Assembly: GCA_937859835.1 (NCBI GenBank)
Contig: CALMAN010000091.1
Location: 4,277-40,169 of the forward strand
Source of the DNA: an uncultured Acidipila sp.
Lineage (GTDB): Bacteria > Acidobacteriota > Terriglobia > Terriglobales > Acidobacteriaceae
DNA: 35,893 bases
Direction: 5' to 3'
Shown: one piece after another, positions 16,091 through 23,896 of the stretch
Layout of the letters: the number at the start of each line of letters is the position of its first letter
Numbering within the stretch: position 1 is the first letter of the stretch
The notes under the pieces: generated by a model
Told to the model about the DNA's origin: nothing
What the model saw: only the letters and a program-made list of their open reading frames with translations
The model's database searches: none
Made by a program: the position numbers and the translations under genes

Positions 16091-17641
16091 ATGAGGAAGG
16101 TAGCCGTTGTGGGAGCTGGGCCCGGCGGCCTGGCGGCAGCGATTTTGCTGGCGCGTTCTGGCGTGGATGTCACGGTGATTGAAAAGCGTTCGCAGGTGGG
16201 TGGGCGAACCTCAACGATTGAGCGCGATGGGTTTCGCTTTGACACCGGGCCGACCTTTTTTCTGTATCCGCGGGTACTGCGGGAGATTTTTCTGGCTGCC
16301 GGCTTTGATCTGGAAGCAGAGATTCCCATGGTGCGGCTCGACCCGCAGTACCGCCTGGTGTACGGCTCGGGCGGCGAACTGCTGGCCACCCCCGATGTAG
16401 AGCGGATGACGCGGGAGATTGCCAAGCTGAGCCCGCACGATGCCCAGGGGTTCCATCGCTTTCTGGCGGAGAATCGCCAAAAGCTCGAAAAGTTTGTGCC
16501 GTTTCTGGAAACCCCATTTGAGTCGTGGCGCGACCTGGTGCACCCGGACATGCTGCGGCTGCTGCCGCTGCTCAGGCCTTGGCGCTCCCTCGACTCGGAC
16601 CTCCACTCCTACTTTGATGACGAGCGCATCCGGCTTTCGTTTTCGTTTCAGTCCAAGTACCTGGGCATGAGCCCGTTTTCCTGCCCGTCGCTGTTTTCCA
16701 TTCTTTCGTTTCTTGAGTACGAGCACGGGGTGTTTCACCCGATCGGCGGCTGCGGTTCGGTCACCGAGGCGATGGCCCGGGTGGCGCGCTCGCTCGGCGT
16801 GCGCATCCTGCTCGATGAGCCGGTCGAAGAGCTGCTCTTCCAAGGGCGCAAGGCAACCGGCGTGCGCACCGCGGAGCGCACCATCGCGGCGGATTCAGTG
16901 GTCGTGAACGCAGACTTCGCCGATGCCATGCGCCGCATGGTGCCGAACCACCTGCGCCGCAAGTGGACCGACAAGAAGATTGAAAAGAAGCGCTTTTCCT
17001 GTTCGACCTTCATGATGTATCTCGGGATCGAGGGCACCTACGACGAGGTATCGCACCACACCATTTACCTGGCCAAGGACTATCGCCAGGGCTTGCGCGA
17101 CATAGAAGAGAATCACGTCCTTTCTGACGACCCATCGTTTTATGTGCAGAACGCCTGCGTCACCGACCCGACGCTCGCGCCGCCCGGCATGAGCACCCTG
17201 TACACTCTGCTGCCGGTAACGCACGACACCGGCTCGGTGGACTGGCCGAAAGAGCAAAAGCGTTTTCGCGCGCTGGCCATTGAGCAGATGGAGAAGATCG
17301 GCATCACCGACGTGGAGCGGCGCATCCGGACCGAAAAGATCCTCACGCCGCAAGCCTGGGGTGAGGAGTACGGGCTCTACCGCGGCGCCACCTTTGCCAT
17401 GTCCCACTCGCTGCGGCAGATGCTGCACATGCGGCCGCACAATCGCTTCGAGGATCTCGAAAGCGTGTACCTGGTGGGGGGCGGAACCCACCCGGGCAGC
17501 GGACTGCCGGTGATCTTTGAGTCGGCGCGCATTACCTCGCGGCTGCTGCTCGAAGACCTGAAGCTGGAGCCGCAGTGGAACACCGACCCGGTGATGCCGG
17601 GCACCCCGCCTGCGGACTCCGTGTACGAAACGGTAAGCTGA
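16091..17641 (+). CDS. crtN: CrtN-like carotenoid (C30) desaturase of the phytoene-desaturase family
   Basis: A 516-residue FAD-dependent desaturase of the CrtI/CrtN/CrtP family, expected to introduce conjugated double bases-to-bonds into a linear C30 polyene at the membrane. The N-terminal dinucleotide motif is VAVVGAGPGGLAAA with EKRSQVGGRTS. The family core includes FDTGPTFFLYP and the FHPIGGCGSVTEAMARVA segment. The C-terminal FAD motif is LVGGGTHPGSGLPVIFESA. The ATG at 16091 is chosen over the track's 16037 because the FAD motif follows at once and AAGGGTAGG precedes it. ALDH begins five bases after its stop. Assignment as the desaturase, rather than the oxidase, rests on gene order and overall look, so the CrtN/CrtP labels of the two paralogues could be swapped. 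Lycopene-type C40 use cannot be excluded. Confidence 0.8.
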   Translation: MRKVAVVGAGPGGLAAAILLARSGVDVTVIEKRSQVGGRTSTIERDGFRFDTGPTFFLYPRVLREIFLAAGFDLEAEIPMVRLDPQYRLVYGSGGELLATPDVERMTREIAKLSPHDAQGFHRFLAENRQKLEKFVPFLETPFESWRDLVHPDMLRLLPLLRPWRSLDSDLHSYFDDERIRLSFSFQSKYLGMSPFSCPSLFSILSFLEYEHGVFHPIGGCGSVTEAMARVARSLGVRILLDEPVEELLFQGRKATGVRTAERTIAADSVVVNADFADAMRRMVPNHLRRKWTDKKIEKKRFSCSTFMMYLGIEGTYDEVSHHTIYLAKDYRQGLRDIEENHVLSDDPSFYVQNACVTDPTLAPPGMSTLYTLLPVTHDTGSVDWPKEQKRFRALAIEQMEKIGITDVERRIRTEKILTPQAWGEEYGLYRGATFAMSHSLRQMLHMRPHNRFEDLESVYLVGGGTHPGSGLPVIFESARITSRLLLEDLKLEPQWNTDPVMPGTPPADSVYETVS

Positions 17642-17646
17642 AAGCC

Positions 17647-19125
17647 ATGACGACCCTTCCGCGCACGCCGGCTCCCGCACCCTCTGGCGCCCCCGCGCTT
17701 GAAGAGGTGCGGCTGGCGCAGCGGGCCTGGGCGCGGACGCCGATCGCTGCGCGCCTGCGCATCCTGCGCCGCTTTCGCGCGGAGCTGGCCACGGGCGCGC
17801 GCGAGCTCGCGGCCACGGTGGGAACGCACGCCGTGGGCAGCCTGGAGCGCAGCGAAGCGGACACGCTGGTGGCCGAAGTGCTGCCTCTGGCCGAGGCGTG
17901 CCGGTTTTTGGAGCGGGAAGCGGAGTGGGTGCTGCGCACGCGTCGCGAGGGCACGGGCGCGCGGCCCTTTTGGCTGCGCGGGGTAGACGTTGAAATCGAG
18001 CGGGCGCCGCTGGGTGTGGTGCTGCTGATCGGGCCCGGCAACTACCCGCTGTTTTTGCCCGGGGCGCAGGCGCTGCAAGCGCTCGCCGCGGGCAATGCCG
18101 TGCTGTGGAAGCCCGCGCCGGCCGGCGTCGCGTGCGCGCATGCGATCCGGGTGATGTTGATTGCAAGCGGGATGCCGCCCGAGCTGCTGCAGGTGCTGGA
18201 GCCGGCAACGCAGGCGGCGACCGGGGCCATCCGGGCGGGCGTAGACAAGGTGTTTTTGACCGGCTCGGCGACCACCGGCGAAACGGTGCTGCATGAGCTC
18301 GCCGCCGCAACGACGCCCTCCGTGATGGAGCTGTCCGGCTGCGATGCCGTGTTTGTGCTGGAAGGCGCGGATCTGCCCCGGGTAGTGGATGCGCTTGCCT
18401 TTGGGCTGCGCCTGAATGGTTCGGCGACCTGCATGGCGCCCCGCCGCGTGTTTGCCGCGCGCGCGCTGGCGCGGGAGCTGGCCGTGCGCCTCCACGTAGC
18501 GTTGGGCGCGCTGCGCCCGGTGCCCGTGCCCCCGCACACGGCCGCGCTGCTGGGCGAGTGCCTGGATGACGCCCGCTTTTGCGGGGCGCAGGTGCTGCTC
18601 GACGGCGTTGCCGGAGAGCACGGTACGGTGTCGCCGACGTTGCTCGCCGAGGTCAGCCCCGAGATGCGCATTGCGCAGACAGATGTGTTTGCCCCGGTGC
18701 TTTCGCTGCTGCCGTTTCGCTCGCCCGAGGAAGCAGCGCGCATGCATGAGCGGTGCCGCTATGCGTTGACGGCAGCCATCTTTGGACCGGAGCGCCCGGC
18801 CCGGTTGCTCGCCGCGAGCATCACCGCGGGAACGATCTTGCTGAACGACGTGATTGTGGCCACGGCCGATCCGCGGGTGCCCTTCAGCGGGCGCAAGCGC
18901 TCCGGCTTCGGCGTGACCCGCGGGCGCGACGGGCTGCTCGAAATGACGGTGCCGCGGGCAGTGGTTCGCCAGCGCAGCCGGAGCCGCGTGCCCTACCAGC
19001 CGACCACCGAGGCCCATGGAGCCTTGTTTGCCGGGTACCTGCGGGCCGTGCATGCCGGGGGCTGGCGGGAGCGTTTGGCGGGGCTGCGCGCGATGGGGCA
19101 GGCCATGCGCGGCATCAAGCGCTAG
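17647..19125 (+). CDS. Aldehyde dehydrogenase, probably carotenoid-aldehyde oxidising
   Basis: A 492-residue NAD(P)-dependent aldehyde dehydrogenase. The oxyanion Asn is in GPGNYPLFLP, the cofactor Lys in NAVLWKPAPAG and the nucleotide loop in FLTGSATTGE. The catalytic-base Glu is in VMELSG (about 228) and the nucleophile Cys in GSATCMAPRR (about 262). C-terminal PFSGRKRSGFG is the usual ALDH closing motif. It lies between two CrtN/CrtP-type genes, five bases after the first, as ALDH genes do in other C30 carotenoid clusters. The likely reaction is oxidation of a diapocarotenal to the diapocarotenoic acid. The substrate is inferred from context only. The C-terminal 50 residues after the ALDH core are extra and basic. 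Confidence 0.87.
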   Translation: MTTLPRTPAPAPSGAPALEEVRLAQRAWARTPIAARLRILRRFRAELATGARELAATVGTHAVGSLERSEADTLVAEVLPLAEACRFLEREAEWVLRTRREGTGARPFWLRGVDVEIERAPLGVVLLIGPGNYPLFLPGAQALQALAAGNAVLWKPAPAGVACAHAIRVMLIASGMPPELLQVLEPATQAATGAIRAGVDKVFLTGSATTGETVLHELAAATTPSVMELSGCDAVFVLEGADLPRVVDALAFGLRLNGSATCMAPRRVFAARALARELAVRLHVALGALRPVPVPPHTAALLGECLDDARFCGAQVLLDGVAGEHGTVSPTLLAEVSPEMRIAQTDVFAPVLSLLPFRSPEEAARMHERCRYALTAAIFGPERPARLLAASITAGTILLNDVIVATADPRVPFSGRKRSGFGVTRGRDGLLEMTVPRAVVRQRSRSRVPYQPTTEAHGALFAGYLRAVHAGGWRERLAGLRAMGQAMRGIKR

Positions 19126-19168
19126 CCGTAAAGGTTAGAGTCGGGCACCAGGAAAACCAGAGGCGGAG

Positions 19169-20761
19169 ATGAGAGTGGAAGCGGAGACACAAGGGATGCG
19201 CATTGCGGTGATTGGTTCCGGGCTGGGCGGCCTGTCAGCGGCTTGTACGCTGGCGGCGCGCGGCTACCAGGTTTCGGTGTTTGAGAAAAATCCCTGGCTG
19301 GGCGGCAAGGCAGCCGTGCTCAAGGAGGGGGGCTTCCGCTTTGACATGGGGCCCACGATCTTGATTCAGCCTTCGGTGCTGCGCCGCGTGTTTTGCGAGG
19401 CCGGGCGCAATCTTGATGATTACGTGTCCATGGTGCGGCTGGACCCGCAGTGGCGCTGCTTTTTCGACAACGGCTCGATGCTGGACCTGAAAGACGATGT
19501 CGGCGCCATGGCGACCGCGCTCAACGCGCGCCGGCCGGGCATGGGCGACCGCTACGTGCAGTTCATGCAGTACTCGCAGGAGCTGCACGGCATCTCCGAC
19601 CGGTTCTTCTTTTGGAAGTCGGTCGGTTCGATCAAGGACACCTTCGACATCAATGGCGCCTTTGACAAGCGGGTGTTGCGCGACCTGCTGCAGATGCGCA
19701 TCGGCACCACGGTCGCCGGAACCATCCGCAAGTACATCGACGATCCGGACGTTGCGCAGATGCTGGACCACTATGTGCAGTACGTCGGCTCTTCGCCCGA
19801 TGCGTCGCCCGCCATCCTTTGCTCCATCGGCAACATGCAGGCTGAGGAGGGGATCTGGTACCCGATGGGCGGGACGCGCGCTGTGCCCGAGGCCCTGGTG
19901 AAGCTGGGCCGCGAGCTCGGGGTCGAGTACCACACCTCCACCGAGATCGAGCGCCTGCTGACCAGAAAGAACGGCAAGCAGGATACGATCCAGGGTTTGC
20001 TGACGACCGGCGGCGAGCGGTTCGAGTTCGACGCGGTGGTTTCAAACGAGGACGCGGTGCGCACCTATCGCGAGCTGGTGGGCGGCGCCCCGGCCAAGCG
20101 CTTCAACCGCGAAAGGGACTGGGAGCCGGCCTGCTCGGGGGTGGTGCTGTACCTGGGGCTCAACAAGCGCTACGAGCACATTGCGCACCATGATTTCGTG
20201 TTTTCCCGGGACCCGCACGAGGAGTTTCACCACATCTACGACCTGGGCGAGCCGGCGCCGGACCCGACCTGCTATCTTGCGTCGACCAGCGGCACCGAAC
20301 CGGCCACCGCGCCCCCGGGCGGCGATGCGCTGTACGTGCTGGTGCACACCCCGTTTCTGCGACCCAATCACGACTGGTCGCAGATGTTTCCGCGGTACCG
20401 GCAGGTGATTCTGGACAAGCTCAAGCGCACCGCGGGGATGACCGATATAGAAGACCGCATCGTTTTTGAGCGGTCGCTGACCCCGGTGGACATCCACAAC
20501 CGCTACAAGGTGCTCAACGGGGCCATTTATGGCTTGTCGAGCCATGGCCGCTTCAACGGCGCCTTTAAGCCTTCCAACACGTCCAGCGAGATTGATGGGC
20601 TCTTTCTCGCCGGCGGCGCCGCGCACCCGGGCCCGGGCATGCCGATGGTGATGATGTCGGGCTGGATCGCGGCCGATGCGGTGGATCAGCGCTTCCGCGG
20701 CGTCGCGCCGGCGCTCCATGCACGCAAGGAAGCCGCAGAGCTGCTGGCGCAAGCGCGATGA
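19169..20761 (+). CDS. crtP: CrtP-like carotenoid oxidase/desaturase, second phytoene-desaturase paralogue
   Basis: A 530-residue FAD enzyme of the CrtI/CrtN/CrtP family. It has MRIAVIGSGLGGLSAA, EKNPWLGGKAAV, FDMGPTILIQPSVLRRVF, and the C-terminal FAD motif LFLAGGAAHPGPGMPMVMMSGW. GLSSHGRFNGAFKPSN, just before it, resembles the second (oxidase-type) paralogue seen in C30 clusters with ALDH. By context it oxidises the terminal methyl group of the polyene to an aldehyde, the substrate for the adjacent ALDH. Two starts are possible: ATG 19169 with AGGCGGAG directly upstream, and ATG 19196, which begins at the FAD motif. I keep the longer one. Its end overlaps the acyltransferase start by four bases (ATGA). 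Confidence 0.8.
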   Translation: MRVEAETQGMRIAVIGSGLGGLSAACTLAARGYQVSVFEKNPWLGGKAAVLKEGGFRFDMGPTILIQPSVLRRVFCEAGRNLDDYVSMVRLDPQWRCFFDNGSMLDLKDDVGAMATALNARRPGMGDRYVQFMQYSQELHGISDRFFFWKSVGSIKDTFDINGAFDKRVLRDLLQMRIGTTVAGTIRKYIDDPDVAQMLDHYVQYVGSSPDASPAILCSIGNMQAEEGIWYPMGGTRAVPEALVKLGRELGVEYHTSTEIERLLTRKNGKQDTIQGLLTTGGERFEFDAVVSNEDAVRTYRELVGGAPAKRFNRERDWEPACSGVVLYLGLNKRYEHIAHHDFVFSRDPHEEFHHIYDLGEPAPDPTCYLASTSGTEPATAPPGGDALYVLVHTPFLRPNHDWSQMFPRYRQVILDKLKRTAGMTDIEDRIVFERSLTPVDIHNRYKVLNGAIYGLSSHGRFNGAFKPSNTSSEIDGLFLAGGAAHPGPGMPMVMMSGWIAADAVDQRFRGVAPALHARKEAAELLAQAR

Positions 20762-21588
20762 CCGCTACGGCCGGCAGCCGGGGCGCGCCGGTGCGGCCTT
20801 CGCGCGCGCTGCTTCGCTTCTTTGACATCTACCTGCGGATCTTTTTCAGGCGGCACTTCCACGGGCTCCGGCTGGCGGGCGCGGAGCACTGGCAGCGCAC
20901 GCCGGGACCGCGGCTGGTGTGCTTGAATCACCCTTCCTGGTGGGACCCGCTCTTCTCGATTGCGCTGAGCCGCTACCTGCAGCCGGAGCTGGACCACTAC
21001 GCGCCCATGGATGAGATCGCCTTTGCGCGGTACGGGGTTCTGCGCAAACTGGGGCTGTTCCCCGTGGAACAAGGAACGGCGCGCGGAGCGGCGCAGTTTC
21101 TCCGGACGGCCACCTACGTCCTGGCCGATCCGGGCTCGGTGCTTTGGGTCACGCCGCAGGGAGGCTTTACCGATGTGCGCACCCGGCCGCTGATCTTCCG
21201 TGCCGGGCTGGACGCGCTGCTCCGTCGTTCGCCGCAGGTGACGGTGTTTCCGCTGGCCCTGGAGTACACCTTCTGGGATGAGCGGCTGCCCGAGGCTCTG
21301 GCCATGCTGGGGCAACCGCTCCTGTTCACGCGCGGGCAGCTTGCCGGCGCGACCGGGGAGGCGAGAGCCGGCGAGCAGGTGGCCGGGGCGCTGGCGGCCT
21401 CAGCCGACGCGCTGGCCGGCCTGGCGGCGCGGCGCGACCCTTCCCTGTTCCGCTCGGTGCTGGCAGGAGCGGCCGGCACCGGCGGCATCTACGGAGGCTG
21501 GCAAAGACTGCGTGCCCTGGCGCGCGGCCAACGATTCGACGCCGAGCACGGGAGCCTTCACGGCCCGGTAAGCCGCACCGATGCCTGA
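20758..21588 (+). CDS. PlsC-type lysophospholipid/glycolipid acyltransferase in the carotenoid cluster
   Basis: A 276-residue acyltransferase of the PlsC/LPLAT fold. The catalytic HX4D is NHPSWWD (His about 58, Asp about 63). A second block, TPQGGFTDVRTRPL, stands where EGTR-type motifs sit. It has one N-terminal amphipathic or membrane-associated segment (FFDIYLRIFF). It starts within the stop of the CrtP-like gene and is followed by the glycosyltransferase, so it probably acylates the sugar (or the carotenoid) in the final step. This is the job CrtO does in Staphylococcus, but the sequence does not look like that small protein, so I do not give it the symbol. A housekeeping phospholipid role is less likely given the coupling. 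Confidence 0.85.
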   Translation: MTATAGSRGAPVRPSRALLRFFDIYLRIFFRRHFHGLRLAGAEHWQRTPGPRLVCLNHPSWWDPLFSIALSRYLQPELDHYAPMDEIAFARYGVLRKLGLFPVEQGTARGAAQFLRTATYVLADPGSVLWVTPQGGFTDVRTRPLIFRAGLDALLRRSPQVTVFPLALEYTFWDERLPEALAMLGQPLLFTRGQLAGATGEARAGEQVAGALAASADALAGLAARRDPSLFRSVLAGAAGTGGIYGGWQRLRALARGQRFDAEHGSLHGPVSRTDA

Positions 21589-21630
21589 GGGAACTGGACG
21601 TCCGCAAACGCTGTCTCCACGGAGCAGGGG

Positions 21631-22767
21631 GTGACCGAGCTCCCGCAATCGCCGTGGCTGCTGCTGTCGCTCTCATGCGCGGTGGGCTCGATGCTCGCGT
21701 TTGTGCTGAACCTGCCGCTTTACCGCAGACCACGCGCGCGCGCAGATGTATCGGCCGGAGCGGTGTCCGTGCTGATCCCGGCGCGCAATGAAGAACATGG
21801 CATCGTGGCCGCGGTCGAAAGCGTGCTTGCCTCGACCGGCGTGGAGCTGGAAGTGCTGGTGCTCGACGATGCGTCGAGCGACCGGACGGCGGAGCTGGTC
21901 GAAGCCATTGGAGCGCGCGACGCCCGGGTCGCCCTCCATGGCGCGCCGCCCTTGCCAGGGGGCTGGAACGGCAAGCAGCATGCCTGCGCGGTGCTGGGCG
22001 GGCTGGCGCGGCACCCCGTGCTGTGCTTTCTGGACGCGGATGTGCGGCTGGCCCCGGGCGCGCTGCGGGTGCTGCTGGGCGAGCTTGCGGCGGGGCGCGC
22101 CGACCTGCTGAGCGGTTTTCCGCTGGAAGAAACAGGGACCTGGCTTGAAAAGATGCTGATCCCGCTGATCCACTTTGTGCTGCTGTGCTACCTGCCGCTG
22201 CCTGGGCTGCGGCTGCTGCCGCGCGTGCCCTCGCTGGCCGCGGGCTGCGGTCAGATCATGCTGGTGCGGCGCGACGCATACCACGCCAGCGGCGGCCATG
22301 GAGCCATCCGCACCACCATGCACGACGGCATCCTGCTGCCGCGGCTCCTGCGCGAACACGGCTTTGCCACGGACCTCTTTGACCTGACGGAGCTGGCGCG
22401 CTGCCGCATGTACGCGAGCCCCGGGGAAGTGTGGTACGGGTTGGGCAAGAACGCCACCGAGGGCATCGCGGCGCCGGCGCGCATTGTTCCCTTTACGGTC
22501 ATGCTCTTGTTTGGGCAGATTGTTCCGCCGGTGTGGCTGCTGGTTGCGGTGCTCGGGAAAGGGCCTCTGTTCTGGCCGCTGATTGCAACCGCGGCCGGCT
22601 ATCTGCCGCGCGCCCTGGCGGTGTGGCGCTTCCGCCAAAGCGTGTCCGGGGCAGCCGTCCACCCGCTCGGCGTCGCCGTGCTGCTGGTGCTGCAATGGTG
22701 GTCGCTGGGCCGCAAGCTCCTGCGGCGGCAGGCAATGTGGAAACAGCGGGCATACGACGCAGGCTAA
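21631..22767 (+). CDS. crtQ: CrtQ-like family 2 glycosyltransferase
   Basis: A 378-residue membrane-associated GT2 enzyme. It has an N-terminal TM segment (about 9-30), then VLIPARNEE, LVLDDASSD and the metal-binding DxD in LCFLDADVRL (about 135-137). The segment WNGKQHAC, shared with Staphylococcus CrtQ, precedes the DxD. Two to three C-terminal hydrophobic segments follow (about 288-350). In the staphyloxanthin pathway CrtQ attaches glucose to the carboxyl of the diapocarotenoic acid; the same role is inferred here from sequence and neighbours. The start is GTG 21631 with GGAG six bases upstream, 42 bases after the acyltransferase. It is the last gene of the rightward block and converges with a second, unrelated GT2 gene. 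Confidence 0.82.
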   Translation: MTELPQSPWLLLSLSCAVGSMLAFVLNLPLYRRPRARADVSAGAVSVLIPARNEEHGIVAAVESVLASTGVELEVLVLDDASSDRTAELVEAIGARDARVALHGAPPLPGGWNGKQHACAVLGGLARHPVLCFLDADVRLAPGALRVLLGELAAGRADLLSGFPLEETGTWLEKMLIPLIHFVLLCYLPLPGLRLLPRVPSLAAGCGQIMLVRRDAYHASGGHGAIRTTMHDGILLPRLLREHGFATDLFDLTELARCRMYASPGEVWYGLGKNATEGIAAPARIVPFTVMLLFGQIVPPVWLLVAVLGKGPLFWPLIATAAGYLPRALAVWRFRQSVSGAAVHPLGVAVLLVLQWWSLGRKLLRRQAMWKQRAYDAG

Positions 22768-22848
22768 AACTCCTCCCTGCAAATGAAGGTGAGCCGAACG
22801 GCCTGCCCGGGTGATGAGGGAGGCTCCGTATTGCTGGCGGCGAACCGG

Positions 22849-23847
22849 TCAGGGCAGCAACCGGGCGACGTTCTCCGCCGGGGGTGCCGTGCCCTTCCAG
22901 GAGTGCTCCGGGCTCGGGAAGGGTTCGCCCGCGCGGCGGACGCTGGCAATCACGACCAGTGGACGCTGCTTGACTTCGGTGTACACCCGGCCCAGGTACT
23001 CGCCCATGATGCCCAGCGAGATCATCTGCAATCCGCTTAGAAACAGCACGCCCACAAACAAGGTCGCCCACCCGGGCACCCAGTGCTGGGTAAGCACACG
23101 CACCCCCAGCGCGTACAGTATGCCCACGAGCGACAAAAACGCCGCGCCGAAGCCAACAAAGGTGAGCATGCGCAGGGGCACGGTCGAGAAGGACACGATG
23201 CCGTCGAGCGCCAGGTTGATCATTCTGCCCAGCGGGTAGCTGGTGGTGCCGGCGTAGCGGGCGGCGCGGCGGTAGGGCAAAGGCGTTTGCCGGAAACCGG
23301 CCCAGGCGCACATGCCGCGCAGCAGGCGGTGACGCTCCGGCATGTGGAGCAGGACCTCGACCACCCGGCGGTCCATCAACCGGAAATCTCCCGTGTCCAG
23401 CGGGATATCGATGTCGGAAAGCCGGTTGATGAGCCGGTAAAAGGCTTTGGCCGTCCAAAGCTTGAAGCGGCTTTCCCCGGTGCGGTGGATGCGGACGCCG
23501 TAGACGACGTGGCTGCCCGCTTTCCAGAGTGCCACCATGTCGAGAACCGCCTCGGGCGGGTCTTGGAGGTCGGCATCGATGATGACGACGGCGTTTCCCC
23601 GCGCGACCTCCAGGCCGGCAGACACGGCCGCCTGGTGCCCGAAGTTGCGTGAAAGCCGCACCACAACCGCGTGGGCGTCCACCTCGGCGAGGGCAAGCAG
23701 CAGCGCATGGGTCCGATCCCGCGATCCATCCTCGACGTAGACGAGCTCGTACGGATCTCCGGTCTGCGCAAGCACGGCGGAAAGCCGGCGGTGACACTCG
23801 GAGATGCCGGCTTCTTCGTTGTAGCAAGGCACCACTACGCTCAGCAT
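22849..23847 (-). CDS. GtrB/ArnC/DPM1-like polyprenyl-phosphate glycosyltransferase
   Basis: A 332-residue GT2 enzyme that probably moves a sugar from a nucleotide donor to undecaprenyl phosphate on the inner face of the membrane. It begins MLSVVVPCYNEE and has LVYVEDGSRDRT, the metal-binding DADLQDPPE (DxD about 91-93) and RLSRNFGHQAA, all hallmarks of the GtrB/DPM1 group. Two C-terminal TM segments (about 215-285) follow and anchor it. The ATG at 23847 is chosen over the track's 23955 because AGGAGGGA lies just upstream and the GT2 fold starts there. It is downstream of, and probably co-transcribed with, the polytopic membrane protein, 49 bases apart. The sugar is unknown. Confidence 0.9.
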   Translation of the reverse strand: MLSVVVPCYNEEAGISECHRRLSAVLAQTGDPYELVYVEDGSRDRTHALLLALAEVDAHAVVVRLSRNFGHQAAVSAGLEVARGNAVVIIDADLQDPPEAVLDMVALWKAGSHVVYGVRIHRTGESRFKLWTAKAFYRLINRLSDIDIPLDTGDFRLMDRRVVEVLLHMPERHRLLRGMCAWAGFRQTPLPYRRAARYAGTTSYPLGRMINLALDGIVSFSTVPLRMLTFVGFGAAFLSLVGILYALGVRVLTQHWVPGWATLFVGVLFLSGLQMISLGIMGEYLGRVYTEVKQRPLVVIASVRRAGEPFPSPEHSWKGTAPPAENVARLLP

Positions 23848-23896
23848 GCTTCCCTCCTTGCGTCCCCCTCCCCCGGCAACGGCCGTTCCGCTTTCC

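Noticed and set aside
17377-19053. 558-codon minus-strand ORF opposite the aldehyde dehydrogenase
   Set aside because: The plus strand has the full set of ALDH catalytic motifs. The opposite frame is open because of GC-rich third positions.
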